A DNA stretch of 64,000 nt. Source: Excoecaria cochinchinensis. Its lineage: Eukaryota > Streptophyta > Magnoliopsida > Malpighiales > Euphorbiaceae. The first letter of the stretch is position 1, and each line of letters begins with the position of its first letter. Both the position numbers and the translations under genes were made by a program. This document shows positions 55,301 through 62,454 of this stretch, one piece after another. The notes below the pieces were generated by a model. It ran no database searches. It was given only the letters and a program-made list of their open reading frames with translations, and was not told where the DNA came from. The DNA is taken from assembly GCA_947683425.1 (NCBI GenBank), contig CANTUQ010000076.1, forward strand, positions 1 through 64,000, written 5' to 3'.

Positions 55301-56771
55301 TTAGCTTTGATTTTGTTTTACTCCCGAAGTTTGTTGATTGTTGTGGTTCCTTATTTTTATAGCTTTGATAAGGTTCTTGAAGTGGAAAAGTTATTCAGCT
55401 TTTATTTTGCTTGGTTCAGGGGGTGGAATTTGAACTTCCTACTAATGTTCTATGCCACAAGAACATGGCTGTATGTTATGTTAAAAGCTCAGTAGCATAA
55501 GCTCTTTGAGCAGTTAAGAACTTTAGATTTCTGGATTATGATGGTGGCTTTTCTGAATTAGGCATAGTATTGTATAGGGTGTTTGATTTTGGGAACATGA
55601 ATGGGACAATAATATTGTAATATGTGCAACCAGCTGGATTTTTACAATAATATATTTAGAAGTTTCCAGAAAGAGTGTTAGGAATAGGATATATCTACCT
55701 GAGAATGCCCTTGATTCGACATTTGATCATTGGAAAGTTTTGATGTGTACTTATATTTCAGAAAATGCTCTATATCTGGCTATATTATCTTGAAGGAATT
55801 CCAAGAAACTGAACAAGCCATACTCTAATATTAACTTGACTTGAGTTGGAGTCTGTTCTAGATTAACATTTGTGGGAATATTATCAGTGTGCCTGGTGCA
55901 CTGGACCTCTTCTCTTACTTACATGGGACTTATCTCTTACTTACATGGGACTAGGAAGATAATTTTATGGGTGGTGCCCACATGAATGTCAGGTGCACTG
56001 CATTTTTGTATCCATTATATTCAACATGATGAACTTTTTCCATTTTTTTTTCTTCTTTTCTTTTTTCATGGTCAACTATGAGTACCAGTAGAGATTGCCG
56101 CAGGTGCATTTACATTGTAAATACTGGTTGGAGTTTGATGCAGTAAGCAATAACAGAAGAATGGAAACTCATATAGTGAGATTTGAACAAATATCTAGAA
56201 TGAAATGGGACCACTAATTATGAGAATGTCATGTCAAACAAGTTAATCTCAGAGATGAAAATATGTAGAAGTTAGAAAATTCTGACAATAAAATTGACAT
56301 TTCGTGGTTATATGAATCCTGCCTTGTTTTTTGAAGGTGATAATGTTTACCTGCAAAGATAAACTATTCTGTGAAAGTGCTGAGAACCAGTATTTTTTTA
56401 AAACTACTTAAGAGCTGCTTGTCGAGGATTGAATCATTACTAGCCATTAGAAAGTCCGTATCGTTCTGTTTAATTGCCAAATTACTTGCAAATATGAACT
56501 AGTTTGAGTGAATTATATTGAAGACATACCAAGAGCTCTGTATTTAATTCTTTCTACCTCAGCTGGACGTGAAGTACGTTCATCATCATGCAGCTATTGA
56601 TTTCAGCATTGGTTTGAATCCAACCCCACTTTTGGAGCTTTCAGCAGCTATTGGAAGCCCGGAACTGACTTTGGGTGGTGAAGTTGGTTTTGATACAGCT
56701 TCTGCTTCATTCACTAAGTACAATGCTGGGATTGGATTGAACAAGTCAGATTTCTCTGCTGCATTAATGAT
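26763..56771 (+). CDS. VDAC: Voltage-dependent anion channel (mitochondrial porin), exons 1-5, 3' end outside window
   Basis: VDAC forms the 19-strand beta-barrel pore of the mitochondrial outer membrane and passes ATP, ADP and small anions. Exons 26763-26811, 39122-39189, 54858-54968, 55129-55215 and 56563-56771 join without frame break into about 174 residues. The start is SSNPAPFSDIGKRAKDLL, the amphipathic N-terminal helix. KDYNFDHKFTL, LTATGLKKAQIFVGDI, TYDGIFPSTKVVFSFKIPD and SFTKYNAGIGLNKSDFSAAL follow. Plant VDACs are about 276 residues, so about 100 remain. Exon borders match the six-exon plan I recall for plant VDACs, putting one exon beyond 64000. All introns are GT-AG. Introns 1, 2 and 5 are inflated by transposons. 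No lesion is seen in the exons, so I treat it as a live gene. Confidence 0.93.
26812..27445 (+). other. VDAC intron 1, 5' host part
   Basis: T-rich intron sequence from the donor GTATTA to the REI-1 insertion. No gene or repeat beyond simple T-runs is seen. The host continuation after the element is 38581-39121. Confidence 0.7.
27446..27896 (-). repeat. REI-1 3' LTR (451 bp)
   Basis: On the minus strand it starts TGTTGTGGACGCC after a polypurine tract and ends at TGTTATG on the plus strand (27446). It matches the split 5' LTR over its whole length, with many substitutions. Confidence 0.82.
27897..27911 (-). promoter_or_regulatory. REI-1 polypurine tract
   Basis: Minus strand GCAAGAGGGGGGTAA directly precedes the 3' LTR. 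Confidence 0.75.
27930..30748 (-). pseudogene. REI-1 pol: RT, RNase H, integrase, chromodomain
   Basis: RT blocks at 30748-30000: SKSPFSSPVLLVPKPDGSW, VDELLDELHGAQYF, MPFGLTNAPSTFQALM and FFADILIYS. The usual FFDD box has its first Asp changed to Ala. RNase H at about 30013-29840: LPDFDGDFIVKCDASG. Integrase: VVVDRFSKY, CDRDVVF and DGQTEVVNRIVE (D, D, E all present), then DLVWLRL. The chromodomain VLVHWSGFPEVDAT ends at a TAG where Trp is expected (about 27976). Several frameshifts break the frame, and a MITE splits the integrase tail at 28205-28747. It would have encoded the replication and integration enzymes; it is dead now. Confidence 0.88.
28205..28747. mobile_element. hAT-type MITE 1 (543 bp), TSD AATGGAAC
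   Basis: Perfect 8-bp target duplication at 28197-28204 and 28748-28755. Terminal inverted repeats TAGGGATGATCATGGGGC and, inverted, TAGGGGTAATCACGGGGC (15 of 18). It is GC-rich at both ends and AT-rich in the middle, with (TA)n at about 28391-28413, and has no coding capacity. It inserted into REI-1 pol, so it is younger than REI-1. Confidence 0.92.
30749..32420 (-). pseudogene. REI-1 gag and protease region
   Basis: The gag frame opens at 32413 (MGDNINSRLQEE..., a Glu-rich N-terminus), 18 bp inside the PBS. It continues in pieces: 32268-32065, and 31919-31731 with LADFQKYYYQQFGPSKGSHPIGDLLTLR. A linker before RT is at 31008-30742. Protease and zinc-knuckle remnants are expected near 31200-31480 but are too broken to place. 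Multiple stops and frameshifts. Confidence 0.6.
32421..32435 (-). promoter_or_regulatory. REI-1 primer-binding site, degenerate
   Basis: Minus strand TAGTATCCTAAAGCC, next to the LTR, is a decayed form of the initiator-Met type TGGTATCAGAGCC that is nearly intact in REI-2. Confidence 0.5.
32439..32622 (-). repeat. REI-1 5' LTR, inner part
   Basis: 184 bp from TATTATGTTTTCTAG to the REI-2 insertion point. It corresponds to 27446-27630 of the 3' LTR. The last five bases TCTCT are the target duplication of REI-2. Confidence 0.82.
32623..33070 (-). repeat. REI-2 3' LTR (448 bp)
   Basis: TGTTACCTTCC at the outer end, CGTAACA at the inner end. It is 71 bp longer than the 5' LTR, mainly because of a 66-bp tandem duplication starting at 32838 and 32904 (AATTCCGCTGT..). 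The inner edge is followed by a purine tract. Confidence 0.88.
33071..33085 (-). promoter_or_regulatory. REI-2 polypurine tract
   Basis: Minus strand CGAGGGGAAGGGTGA adjoins the 3' LTR. Confidence 0.75.
33173..36347 (-). pseudogene. REI-2 pol: RT, RNase H, integrase
   Basis: RT at 36347-35640: SRSPFSSPVLLVKKHDGSW, QFFTKLDLKSSHHQV, MPFRLSNVPSTFQALM and FFDDILIYN (catalytic Asp pair intact). RNase H at 35633-35268: MECDAFDGGIGAVLQQ. Integrase zinc region ESKKTLHRI and CPTCQHHK at about 34850-34750, the core in fragments at 34700-34300, and the tail GDLVWLRLQPYLRH and FYRPFTILQRIGSVAYKL at 33610-33173. Frame breaks lie near 35900, 35636, 35250, 34950 and 34600, and a MITE sits at 33598-34125. 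The chromodomain is not clearly preserved. Confidence 0.85.
33598..34125. mobile_element. hAT-type MITE 2 (528 bp), TSD GTCATGGG
   Basis: Perfect 8-bp duplication at 33590-33597 and 34126-34133. Perfect 13-bp terminal inverted repeats TAGGGGTGAGCAA. The interior is AT-rich with repeated GGTTCGGTT-like words on both strands and no ORF. It inserted in the REI-2 integrase, making it the youngest layer of the nest. Confidence 0.93.
36624..37920 (-). pseudogene. REI-2 gag and protease
   Basis: Gag starts at 37957 overlapping the PBS/LTR edge (first safe coding about 37900). It has a coiled-coil-like Ala/Glu/Arg stretch, then YAKVDFPTYEQD, a CEQFFASQ region, and ELHAPPDLASAMNLACAF. The zinc knuckle is CYNCDESYTANHQC (about 36955-36910). 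Protease has LRGLVDSRSTHNFI at about 36735, with Arg where the active-site Gly of DSG is expected. Frames shift near 37590, 37310 and 37110. Confidence 0.82.
37924..37935 (-). promoter_or_regulatory. REI-2 primer-binding site (initiator-Met tRNA type)
   Basis: Minus strand TGGTATCAGAGC lies three bases inside the 5' LTR. It is the usual complement of initiator methionine tRNA. Confidence 0.88.
37939..38315 (-). repeat. REI-2 5' LTR (377 bp)
   Basis: TGTTGCTTTCC to CAGTAACA. It aligns to 32623-33070 except for the 66-bp duplication in the latter, with clear point differences, so the insertion is not recent. Confidence 0.88.
38321..38580 (-). repeat. REI-1 5' LTR, outer part
   Basis: It continues the 27631-27896 equivalent of REI-1 after the nested element and ends ACAACA at the host junction. 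Confidence 0.85.
38581..39121 (+). other. VDAC intron 1, 3' host part
   Basis: Plain intron DNA with a T-rich 3' end leading to the acceptor TTATGCAG. Nothing else is recognised. Confidence 0.7.
39122..39189 (+). CDS. VDAC: VDAC coding exon 2
   Basis: Acceptor TTATGCAG at 39114-39121, donor ATG|GTACTA at 39190. It reads DLLTKDYNFDHKFTLF then MMSSTGM, completing the Asp codon split from exon 1. Confidence 0.93.
39190..39848 (+). other. VDAC intron 2, 5' host part
   Basis: T-rich intron sequence from donor GTACTA to the LTR at 39849. No gene or repeat seen. Confidence 0.7.
39849..40413 (-). repeat. CHR 3' LTR (565 bp)
   Basis: Plus-strand borders TGTCACGGG and GGGTGACA form a short inverted repeat. 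On the minus strand it follows the purine tract GGTGGGGGAGGA (40414-40425). The candidate target base run to its left is CTAAG; the partner is lost. Confidence 0.82.
40450..41903 (-). pseudogene. CHR integrase and chromodomain
   Basis: From 41885: MAQSIIALIKEGKTRRFW, the zinc region ECHNSKWASHPG and CLVCQQDKVEQ, DFIVGLPLSEGC (core start), and VSDRDTRFTGRFW. Then FHPQTNGQIERVN (Glu), GDLVLVKM, FRWYEGPFPIVKRVG, and the chromodomain LLVKWKGLPASEASWEP at 40620-40560. The chromodomain would steer integration to heterochromatin (family knowledge). The frame is broken near 41490, 41190, 41000 and 40690; part of the core between SEGC and the SDRD region is damaged. Confidence 0.85.
41904..42078 (+). 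repeat. COP-1 5' LTR (175 bp)
   Basis: TGTTACAGACTG to TTTCTTACA, bounded by the PBS. It contains an imperfect repeat of ATATAGGAG(C/T)AGATA. Its size agrees with the 181-bp LTR of COP-3. Confidence 0.85.
42079..42091 (+). promoter_or_regulatory. COP-1 primer-binding site (initiator-Met)
   Basis: TGGTATCAGAGCC directly follows the LTR, an exact match to the common copia PBS. Confidence 0.92.
42092..42645 (+). other. COP-1 leader
   Basis: A 555-bp leader with a GC-rich part at 42140-42420 (CCGGCG-type words) and a T-run at 42127-42140. Open frames on both strands here are short and have no family match. Confidence 0.6.
42646..43590 (+). pseudogene. COP-1 gag
   Basis: ATG at 42646 (MAETGKLVVEDN). 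Then LNGSNF, a frameshift near 42760, IRIYLRSVEKDDHL, and a TAA near 43063. LASLPLEFETAKFQIL and an RNRGG region come next, with the repeated ATRNNDFSNV encoded twice. The zinc knuckle starts CYFCK, where a stop at 43439-43441 breaks it; the last ligand position of the knuckle also appears changed to Tyr. It would have packaged RNA; it is non-functional. Confidence 0.82.
43591..44900 (+). pseudogene. COP-1 protease and integrase
   Basis: Protease active site WVIDSGVTDHMT at about 43640. GAG-pre-integrase zinc region HCRLGHPSLPILKK and CESCHYAKH. Integrase core HSDVWGP, RSDNAK and SQNGVAERKNRHLLE (D, D, E present). Stops at 44282-44284 (a Trp position) and 44399-44401. The end region LDPKALKYVFLEYSR is typical of copia integrases. 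Confidence 0.88.
44947..46553 (+). pseudogene. COP-1 reverse transcriptase and partial RNase H
   Basis: RT: GWRTAMLEEIKALD, TWELVDLP, GCKWIFAIKVNLDGS, KARLVAKGYAQTYGVDY, HQLDIKNAFLHGDL, LKKSLYGLKQSPRAWF and VEYVDDIVIT (catalytic Asp pair intact). RNase H: ECFTDANWVGSKTDRRS and LWCDNQAA, where it ends. Stops at 45733-45735, 45973-45975 and 46210-46212. The final RNase H third is missing at the junction with CHR. Confidence 0.88.
46556..47345 (-). pseudogene. CHR reverse transcriptase and RNase H fragment
   Basis: From 47338: PIPLIAVLFDQLGDARYF, YYQVRIAEGDEPK, IPFGLTNAPATFCTLM and VVYLNDIVIYSK. The catalytic box reads YLND in place of YLDD. Then FLGLVNYYQRF, HTDASNFAIGGVLIQEG and AFESRKLNDTE, where COP-1 begins. 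It is one open frame of about 260 codons, the cleanest piece of CHR. The N-terminal RT is missing at the 47345 junction. Confidence 0.88.
47610..48417 (+). pseudogene. COP-2 gag
   Basis: Pieces read ISLIKLDGSSS, LINSMHPKISRRY, TAEKIWKAAKTTYFRMEN, LTVLDYFSELGSLWQELDYY, YDFLTGLNHEFDRL and SSIEEAYSYIQQEETRRGAM. The zinc knuckle reads RDYCGKSRHTKKTC: the first Cys is replaced by Arg. Frame shifts at about 47860 and 48120, with stops upstream. Confidence 0.8.
48418..49830 (+). pseudogene. COP-2 protease and integrase
   Basis: The protease site appears as SWIINFGAKRYM, with the DSG triad lost (N-F-G). The pre-integrase zinc region is weak (WHRLLGYPSLFVLEK). Integrase: HSNVWGP region near 49190 (first Asp changed to Asn), RIDNGTEYMASRF, and AQNRVAGRKSRHLL where the catalytic Glu is Gly. 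Many stops. All three catalytic centres visible here are damaged. Confidence 0.8.
49990..51846 (+). pseudogene. COP-2 reverse transcriptase and RNase H
   Basis: RT fragments: GCKWVLTIKHKLDGSIERFKA, FDVKYAFLHGDLEEEVYM, LKKLLVLVFEIKDLGRLQYFLGIEVARS and QRKYILNLL. RNase H: RLVGRFIYLSHIRPEIAY, ETFTDVGWAGSLDDRRS, and KHIEID-like remnants near 51660. It ends with GMRNICAPT at about 51837. A 122-bp tandem duplication at 50289-50532 shifts the frame. The YVDD box is lost: around 50900 the frame runs into VYDR before TGDD. Confidence 0.8.
50289..50532 (+). repeat. 122-bp tandem duplication in COP-2 RT
   Basis: Copies start at AAAAATGAAAC (50289 and 50411) and differ at few bases. The unit is not a multiple of three. 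Confidence 0.9.
51847..52001 (+). repeat. COP-2 3' LTR (155 bp)
   Basis: It starts TGTTGACTATTATG after the purine tract CTTGAGGGGAAG (51835-51846) and ends TTTTCACA. Bases after it are AAATT, one half of a lost target duplication. Confidence 0.75.
52092..53722. repeat. 0.8-kb tandem duplication in VDAC intron 2
   Basis: Copy 1 at 52092-52917 and copy 2 at 52918 to about 53722 share long identical stretches (GGGGCTGCCTGATTTG, GGAAGGCCACTGCCCCCC, GCAATGTGCCTGCACATTG). They differ by point changes, a TGTCAGATA repeat in copy 2, and an (AT)n tract in copy 1. The unit carries a segment bounded by GGAAGGCCACTGCCCCCC and AACTTCTAGTTCAACTCCTG that may be an old DNA-transposon remnant. No coding sequence. 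Confidence 0.92.
52350..52394. repeat. (AT)n microsatellite
   Basis: About 22 AT units, present only in copy 1 of the tandem duplication. Confidence 0.95.
53723..54857 (+). other. VDAC intron 2, 3' host part
   Basis: Ordinary AT-rich intron DNA ending in a T-rich tract and the acceptor TTTTGCTAG. No gene or element recognised. Confidence 0.65.
54858..54968 (+). CDS. VDAC: VDAC coding exon 3
   Basis: Acceptor TTTTGCTAG, donor AAT|GTAAGG. The 37 codons contain TATGLKKAQIFVGDI and YKSGDTVVDVKVDTYSN. Confidence 0.93.
55129..55215 (+). CDS. VDAC: VDAC coding exon 4
   Basis: Acceptor GTTTGCAG, donor AAG|GTTGGT. The 29 codons read STKVTYDGIFPSTKVVF and KIPDHKSGK. Confidence 0.93.
55216..56562 (+). 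other. VDAC intron 4
   Basis: 1.35 kb from GTTGGT to CTCAG. There is no transposon; a short direct repeat CTTACTTACATGGGACT occurs near 55915-55950. Intron 3 (54969-55128) is 160 bp and plain. Confidence 0.7.
56563..56771 (+). CDS. VDAC: VDAC coding exon 5
   Basis: Acceptor ACCTCAG, donor GAT|GTAAGT. The 69 codons plus two bases include YVHHHAAIDFSIGLNP, GSPELTLGGEVGFDTAS and FTKYNAGIG. The split codon must be completed by a further exon, which I do not find up to 64000. Confidence 0.93.
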
Positions 56772-57847
56772 GTAAGTGCACAAGAACCTGTTAATTCTAC
56801 TTTAAGATGTGTGTGGGTTTTTCTCTGTTTTGATATTTCATATGTACTGTTTATTTGTGTCTCAAAATCTTATTTGCAAACTTTTACCTTAGCTGTGGAG
56901 TGTTATTTACCTGATTAATTTGGGTGGCCATTTACTGGAATTGAAAGTCTTACATGGTTTCTTTCAACTACAATGTGGTCAATACATGTCAGTAGTCTCT
57001 CATGTATATGAGGTGATCTGGGTTGAAGTTAGGGCCACACTCTATAAAGACTGGAGTACATCTCACGTACTTGCTATTATTTAGGCAGCGTATTGCGAAT
57101 AGCAATAGTAGATAGCTTGGACTGGAAATTTTATTATATGAATTGTATTTGCACATCAATGGTCATGGCTAACTATTTTGCTCTCTTTCTAGAAAATTCA
57201 GTCATGTTAGAGCAACACAAGTATTTTCAACTGAGGCTGATATTCTTTTGGTCCTCAAGTTAGCAGGATACTAGGATTCCCAATTTAGGTGTATTGTGTT
57301 TCTAGCATGCCAACATATAAGGGGGTTAATATATAAAAACACATATGTAGTTGGCAAAAATAACATATTATCTACCTGAATTTGGCAATGTGCACACCTT
57401 ATCCCTTGATATTGACAAAATTGTGTTTATTGCCCCCCCCCCCCCCCCCCCCCCCCCGCAACAGAAAATGTAGTTAAGCTAAGGGGATTCGATGGCAAGG
57501 GTCAAATTGCACTAATTTTGTTAGTATAAGGGCAACATTGCACATTTTGTAGATGTATCTCCCTTTTATACTGTGTGCCATCCAGGTGTTGTTTGTTGCT
57601 ACCTCAAGTTCACATAGATGGAAAATTGGATGGAGTTAACAGAATTTGACTACAGGGGCAAAACCAATTTTATTAACATTAGGGCAATATAGCACCAAAG
57701 TAAACTACAAGGGCAACATTGCGCTTTTTGTAAAAGTACAAAGGCAATTTTGCTCCTTCAGCCTAAAATTATACATATATGCATATTTTGGTATTTGTAT
57801 AAATTATTAATAAAATTTAAAAGTGATTGAAATATATTGAGATTTAA
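56772..57847 (+). other. VDAC intron 5, proximal part
   Basis: Intron from GTAAGT. 57380-57770 carries related phrases (AGGGCAACATTGC twice, AAGGGTCAAATTGCAC, GGCAATTTTGCTCC) either side of a poly-C run, probably a decayed DNA transposon with inverted ends. No exon is found. Confidence 0.55.
57433..57467. repeat. Poly-C tract, 35 nt
   Basis: Uninterrupted run of C in AT-rich intron DNA. Its length could be real or inflated by sequencing. Confidence 0.9.
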
Positions 57848-58348
57848 TAAAGGGATAAAAGGTTTTTTTATCCTCGAACTATTTGAAATAGAGTGAAAAT
57901 GCACTTAAACTGTTTTTTTCATCGATTTTTATTCTTGAACTCAGTTTTATAGTTAAAAAATAACTTCATGATGGACATAAAATCCAGTTAGCAACCGGGC
58001 TTAACGGCACCCAATCACGCATCGACACGTGTCAATTCTTTTTCCTAATCAGATTGCTAATTTGAACTCTATAAGTGATTTTTTGCCCTCAAACTATGGA
58101 AGATGGTGTGAAAATGCCCTTAAATTTTGTTTTGGTCGGTTTTTTTTTTTCGAATCAAGTTGAAACATGTCGACGTATAATTAACTGCCGTTAATTCCGT
58201 TTGCCAGCTGAACTTTTTGTCCAAAATGAGGGCATTTTTCATCCATTTAAGTGATTTCAGGAAGTAAAAACCGACAAAAAAAAAAGTTTGAGGGCATTTT
58301 AACCCTATTTTCGATAGTTTGAGCGCAAAAAAATCCCTTATCCCTTTA
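57848..58348. mobile_element. Composite MITE
   Basis: The left end TAAAGGGATAAAAGG and, inverted, the right end TTAAAGGGATAAGGG match. Similarity continues about 60 bp inward (CGAACTATTTGAAATAG against CAAACTATCGAAAATAG; GAAAATGC.CTTAAAC). A third copy of this end (CCCTCAAACTATGGAAG) sits in the middle at about 58085-58130, so two units seem fused or nested. The target duplication is unclear. No ORF. Confidence 0.7.
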
Positions 58349-60231
58349 AGAAAAAATAATATGAAATTAAAATTTGATTTGATAATTTTAAAATTAGTCA
58401 ATTAGTTTGGTGCTGCAAAAAGTATGTGGATTTGACTCAATGACCTGACCTGAGCTGAAACAATTTGACCTGAGCTGAAACAATTCAACCTGAGAATGAC
58501 CAGAAAGTAATGGTTCGTAATTGATCCAATCCGAATTTGTCCGATCTGACCTGTTTGACAGGGCTCATTATGAAACAGAAAAAAATGTCTTATTTTTTTA
58601 CTATATAACAAGAAGTTTATATATATACAAGTTATATAGACTATATAAAAGACGAGATAAAATCACCCGCAATCATAACATAATCATCTCCTAATAGCTT
58701 CCCATAATCAAGTATTCACACTAGGAAAGTAAACATAAAATAGATTGCAGTTTCTAACAACATGCAAAAACATTGTTTGGACAAGGATTTCTGTTTCCTA
58801 GTCCAATCAATGAACGGCCTAAAATTAGTAAAAATCATTTATTTGTGTTTTGAATAACATAATTATCTATAAACTTCATTTATTTAATTTATTCATGAAT
58901 AATCCATCTTTATTTTTACCAATTAGAGGATAAATGCATGATTAATTAGAGGATTGCAAAAGATGCAAATTTTTTTATCATGATTTCAATAATTAGCTTA
59001 AATGTTTGGGTATTGAGCACTCCTTTATTGTTCATATTCATTAATATTGACAAAAATAATTAATAAAAAATAAACCTAAACTTTGTAATGTAAAATTAAA
59101 TAGAATAAAAAATATTAACAAATCAGCAATCACTATTATTTATATTGGGTTTTTTTTTGTATTAAAATAAAAAAAATCTTATTATAGTATTTGCAATTGA
59201 AATAAAAGGAAACATAAAGTTATAAATATAACTAATATTGTAAAACAAAGTTTCAAGTACTTTTATTTATGCTTTATTTTATATGTGCTCTGTATTTTTA
59301 AGTAATGAAGTATTTTGCATATGCACTTTGAATTTAATTATTACAATAATTTTTTTAATTTGATTTTCTTAAATCATGAATAAAAATGATTAATTATAGT
59401 TATTACTATAAATAATTTATCACATCCAAAATCACATGTACATCTGACTATTGATTTGAAATATTCAACAAAGATGTTACTCATTTATTAAATGTGTAAC
59501 AATATAAATCACCAACTGTTTAATAAACAAATGGAATCCCTCTTTTTTTTTTTTTTTTTTTTTTATCTCTCACTCACTCTTTTTAATTGAGTATTCCTAA
59601 CCTGTCAAAGTATTTGGATATGGCAATTTAATACATCTACTTATCCTTAAATCTTTTTTTATTGTAACCTTTTAAGTAAATAGACAATTTAGCCTTAAAT
59701 GTCCTAGGATAAATGTCCTTATAATGAACTATAATTTTACTATTTAATAAATAAGCTACACACGTCATAAACTTGTACTTATGGGTCTTAAACATATTAA
59801 CCGCATATCAATAATCATTAGGGTGAATACATGAGTAGATACATGAACTTGACTCCAAAAATCTTTAAATCTTTTAAATGCCTAAACTCTTACCATGATC
59901 ATTTAAGCACCTCAATTTGTTTGTTTTAACAAAAATAAACACAAAAGTTGACATGGTAGGACACGTGAAATGCACACAACCAAGAGCGCGTGAGGACGTA
60001 ACAATCACTTTATAGAAAGGTAAAAAAACTCAGATTTAAATACCTAAAAAAAAATGTTTTTCAATAAAAAATTGTGTTCTATCTCTTCTCACCAATCTCT
60101 CATCTTCACTTCTGAATACCCAAAATTTCATATTTCTTTTAAATCTCCATTCAATATCAAAATGGAAACAAAATGGCCAAATCCACCAGAATGAACTCCA
60201 TTTCAATATTGGGGAAGAATGCAATTAATAG
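58349..60231 (+). other. VDAC intron 5, middle part
   Basis: AT-rich. A short tandem repeat at about 58440-58490 (ACCTGAGCTGAAACAATT, two copies and a partial) and a T-run at 59543-59564. No coding exon for the VDAC C-terminus is found on the plus strand. Confidence 0.6.
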
Positions 60232-60412
60232 TGTGAGAAAATGTGTTATAATTTTCTAATTAATTTTCTTTTACAAAGAACATATATATACACACATTAG
60301 CATTTAATGCCTAACTAACCTGTTTAATTACAACTATTTTACAGCTTAATAACTATTAATAGTCAACAGCAGTAACCTAACAATGATATTCATTTAATGA
60401 GTATCTGTAACA
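60232..60412 (-). repeat. COP-3 3' LTR (181 bp)
   Basis: On the minus strand it starts TGTTACAGATACTC after the purine tract TTGAGGGAGAG (60413-60423). The outer end on the plus strand is TGTGAGAAAATG. AATAG lies just outside as the probable half of a target duplication. Size and ends agree with the COP-1 LTR. Confidence 0.8.
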
Positions 60413-60419
60413 CTCTCCC

Positions 60420-62445
60420 TCAAGCTGGAGCATAGATGTTAATCATGCCCAGCTTGTTACAAAGGTACTCAACCCGAGTCCGGTTTAAGGCCTTTGTAAA
60501 TATATCTCCTAATTGCTCACCAGTCTTCACATAGTTGGTGGAGATCACATTCTCTTGAATTTTCTCACGAATAAAATGACAGTCAACTTCAATATGTTTA
60601 GTCCTTTTATGGTACACCGGGTTAGAGGCAATGTATAGTGCAGCCTGATTGTCACACCACAGTGTTGCTGGTGAGGAAGCCTTTAATCCAATTTCTTCTA
60701 ACAAATGACAAATCCACATAACCTCACAAGTAGATTGAGCCATGGCTCTATACTCTGATTCTGCACTGGATCGAGAAACAACATTCTACTTCTTACTTTT
60801 CCAAGACACAAGATTCCCACCGACGAAAACACAATAGCCAGTAGTAGATTTTCTATCAACTTTTGATCCAGCCCAATCGGCATCGACAAAACACTCAATA
60901 CAAGTGTGTTCATGATTTTTATATAATAAGCCCAATCCTGGAGCCCTTTTTAAATAGCACAAATTTTGTTCCAAAGCTGTCCAATGTTTCAATGTGGGCT
61001 TAGACATAGACTGGCTTACAATGCTAACAGAGTAGGCAATATCTGGTCGAGTTACTGTTAGGTAATTCAGTTTTCCAACCAATCTTCTATATTTTTCTGG
61101 ATCATCAAAGAGATCACTATCATCTTTAGTAAGATGAACATTAGGAGTCATAGGAGCATTGAAAGGCTTAGCTCCCTTCTTTCCCGTTTCTGCAAGTAGA
61201 TCAAGAATATACTTTCTCTAGGATAGAAAGATTCCATTCTTACATCTAGAAACTTCTATCCCTAAGAAATACTTTAGCTGACCTAGATCTTTTGTATGGA
61301 ACTTAGCTTGCAAAAAGGTCTTGAGAGCAGTGATTCCTATGTAATCATCTCCTGTAATGACAATATCGTCAACATAAACAACAAGTAGGATCACCCCAGT
61401 GATGGATTGTTTGAAAAAGACAGAATGATCACATCTGCTCTTCTGTAATCCAAACTCTTGAACCACCTCGCTAAACTTGCCAAACCAAGCTCGGGGACTC
61501 TGCTTCAAGCCATACACAGATTTTTTAAGATGGCATACCTTTCCATACTCCCCCTGAGCAACAAAACTTGGTGGTTGCTCCATATACACTTTCTCCAAGA
61601 GATCACCATGTAGGAAGGCATTTGTAATGTCAAGCTGATGTAAAGGCCAGTGTTTTGAAGCAGCCAAGGAAATGAACAAACGCACAGAGGTAAGCTTGGC
61701 CACCGGAGAAAAAGTATCCGAATAATCAACACCATAGGTTTGAGCAAACCCATTTGCCACCAATCTAGCTTTAAGTCGAGCAATAGAACCATCAACATTG
61801 CATTTTATTGTATAAACCCATTTACATCCCACTGCCTTCTTGCCTTTAGGTAGAGGAACCAGATCCCATGTGTGGTTATTCTCCAAAGCTTGTAGTTCCG
61901 CAAGCATAGCATTATGCCAACCCGGATGAGATAAAACTTCCTTAACTGTCTTAGGTATAGAAACAAAATCTAAAGAGACAATTAAAGAGCTAGAGGAAGT
62001 GGATAATTGATCATAGGAAATGAAATTAGCAATGGGGTATTTAGGAAGAGTGCATTGACGTTTACCTTTGTGAAGACTAATGGTCATGTCAAGGTCATTT
62101 GGTGGAGGATTAGATGACAGAAGATGGTGCAGGGCATATATCCTGATGCTCTGATCTTCTGGAATATACTTGTATTATAGGAGGCTTGGCTGGAGGAGCC
62201 AAGGGTACAACAGCCTGATCGGTCAAAGAATCTTCAACTCCTGCTTGCTCAATATCAGGAGAGTTAGCATCAATTGATCCAGAACGAGGTGCTTCAATCG
62301 AACTAATTGATCCAGAACTTGGCACCTCAACTGAAACTGGAGAGAAGACATGATAAACTAGCCAATCATCCTCCCCCTGAACCTGTATCCCAGTTTGTGA
62401 TGAAAAGAATGGAATTTGCTCAGAAAAGCTAACATCTATTGATAC
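60420..62445 (-). pseudogene. COP-3 reverse transcriptase and RNase H
   Basis: RT at 62087-61218: GWHNAMLAELQALE, TWDLVPLPKGKKAVGCKW, LDITNAFLHGDL, LKQSPRAWFGKF and VVYVDDIVITGDD (intact). FLGIEVSRCKNGIFLS then meets a TAG (about 61216). RNase H continues at 61151-60786 (ECFVDADWAGSKVDRKS), with a frame change near 60786. It finishes at 60743-60420 (LWCDNQAALYIASNPVYHKRTKHIEVDCHFIREK, FTKALNR). The Ser/Pro-rich linker to integrase is at 62325-62110. Confidence 0.9.
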
Positions 62446-62454
62446 AACATATCT

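Noticed and set aside
56775..60231. Search for the last VDAC exon
   Set aside because: No plus-strand segment resembling the expected C-terminal barrel strands after a plausible acceptor; the exon is taken to lie beyond the window.
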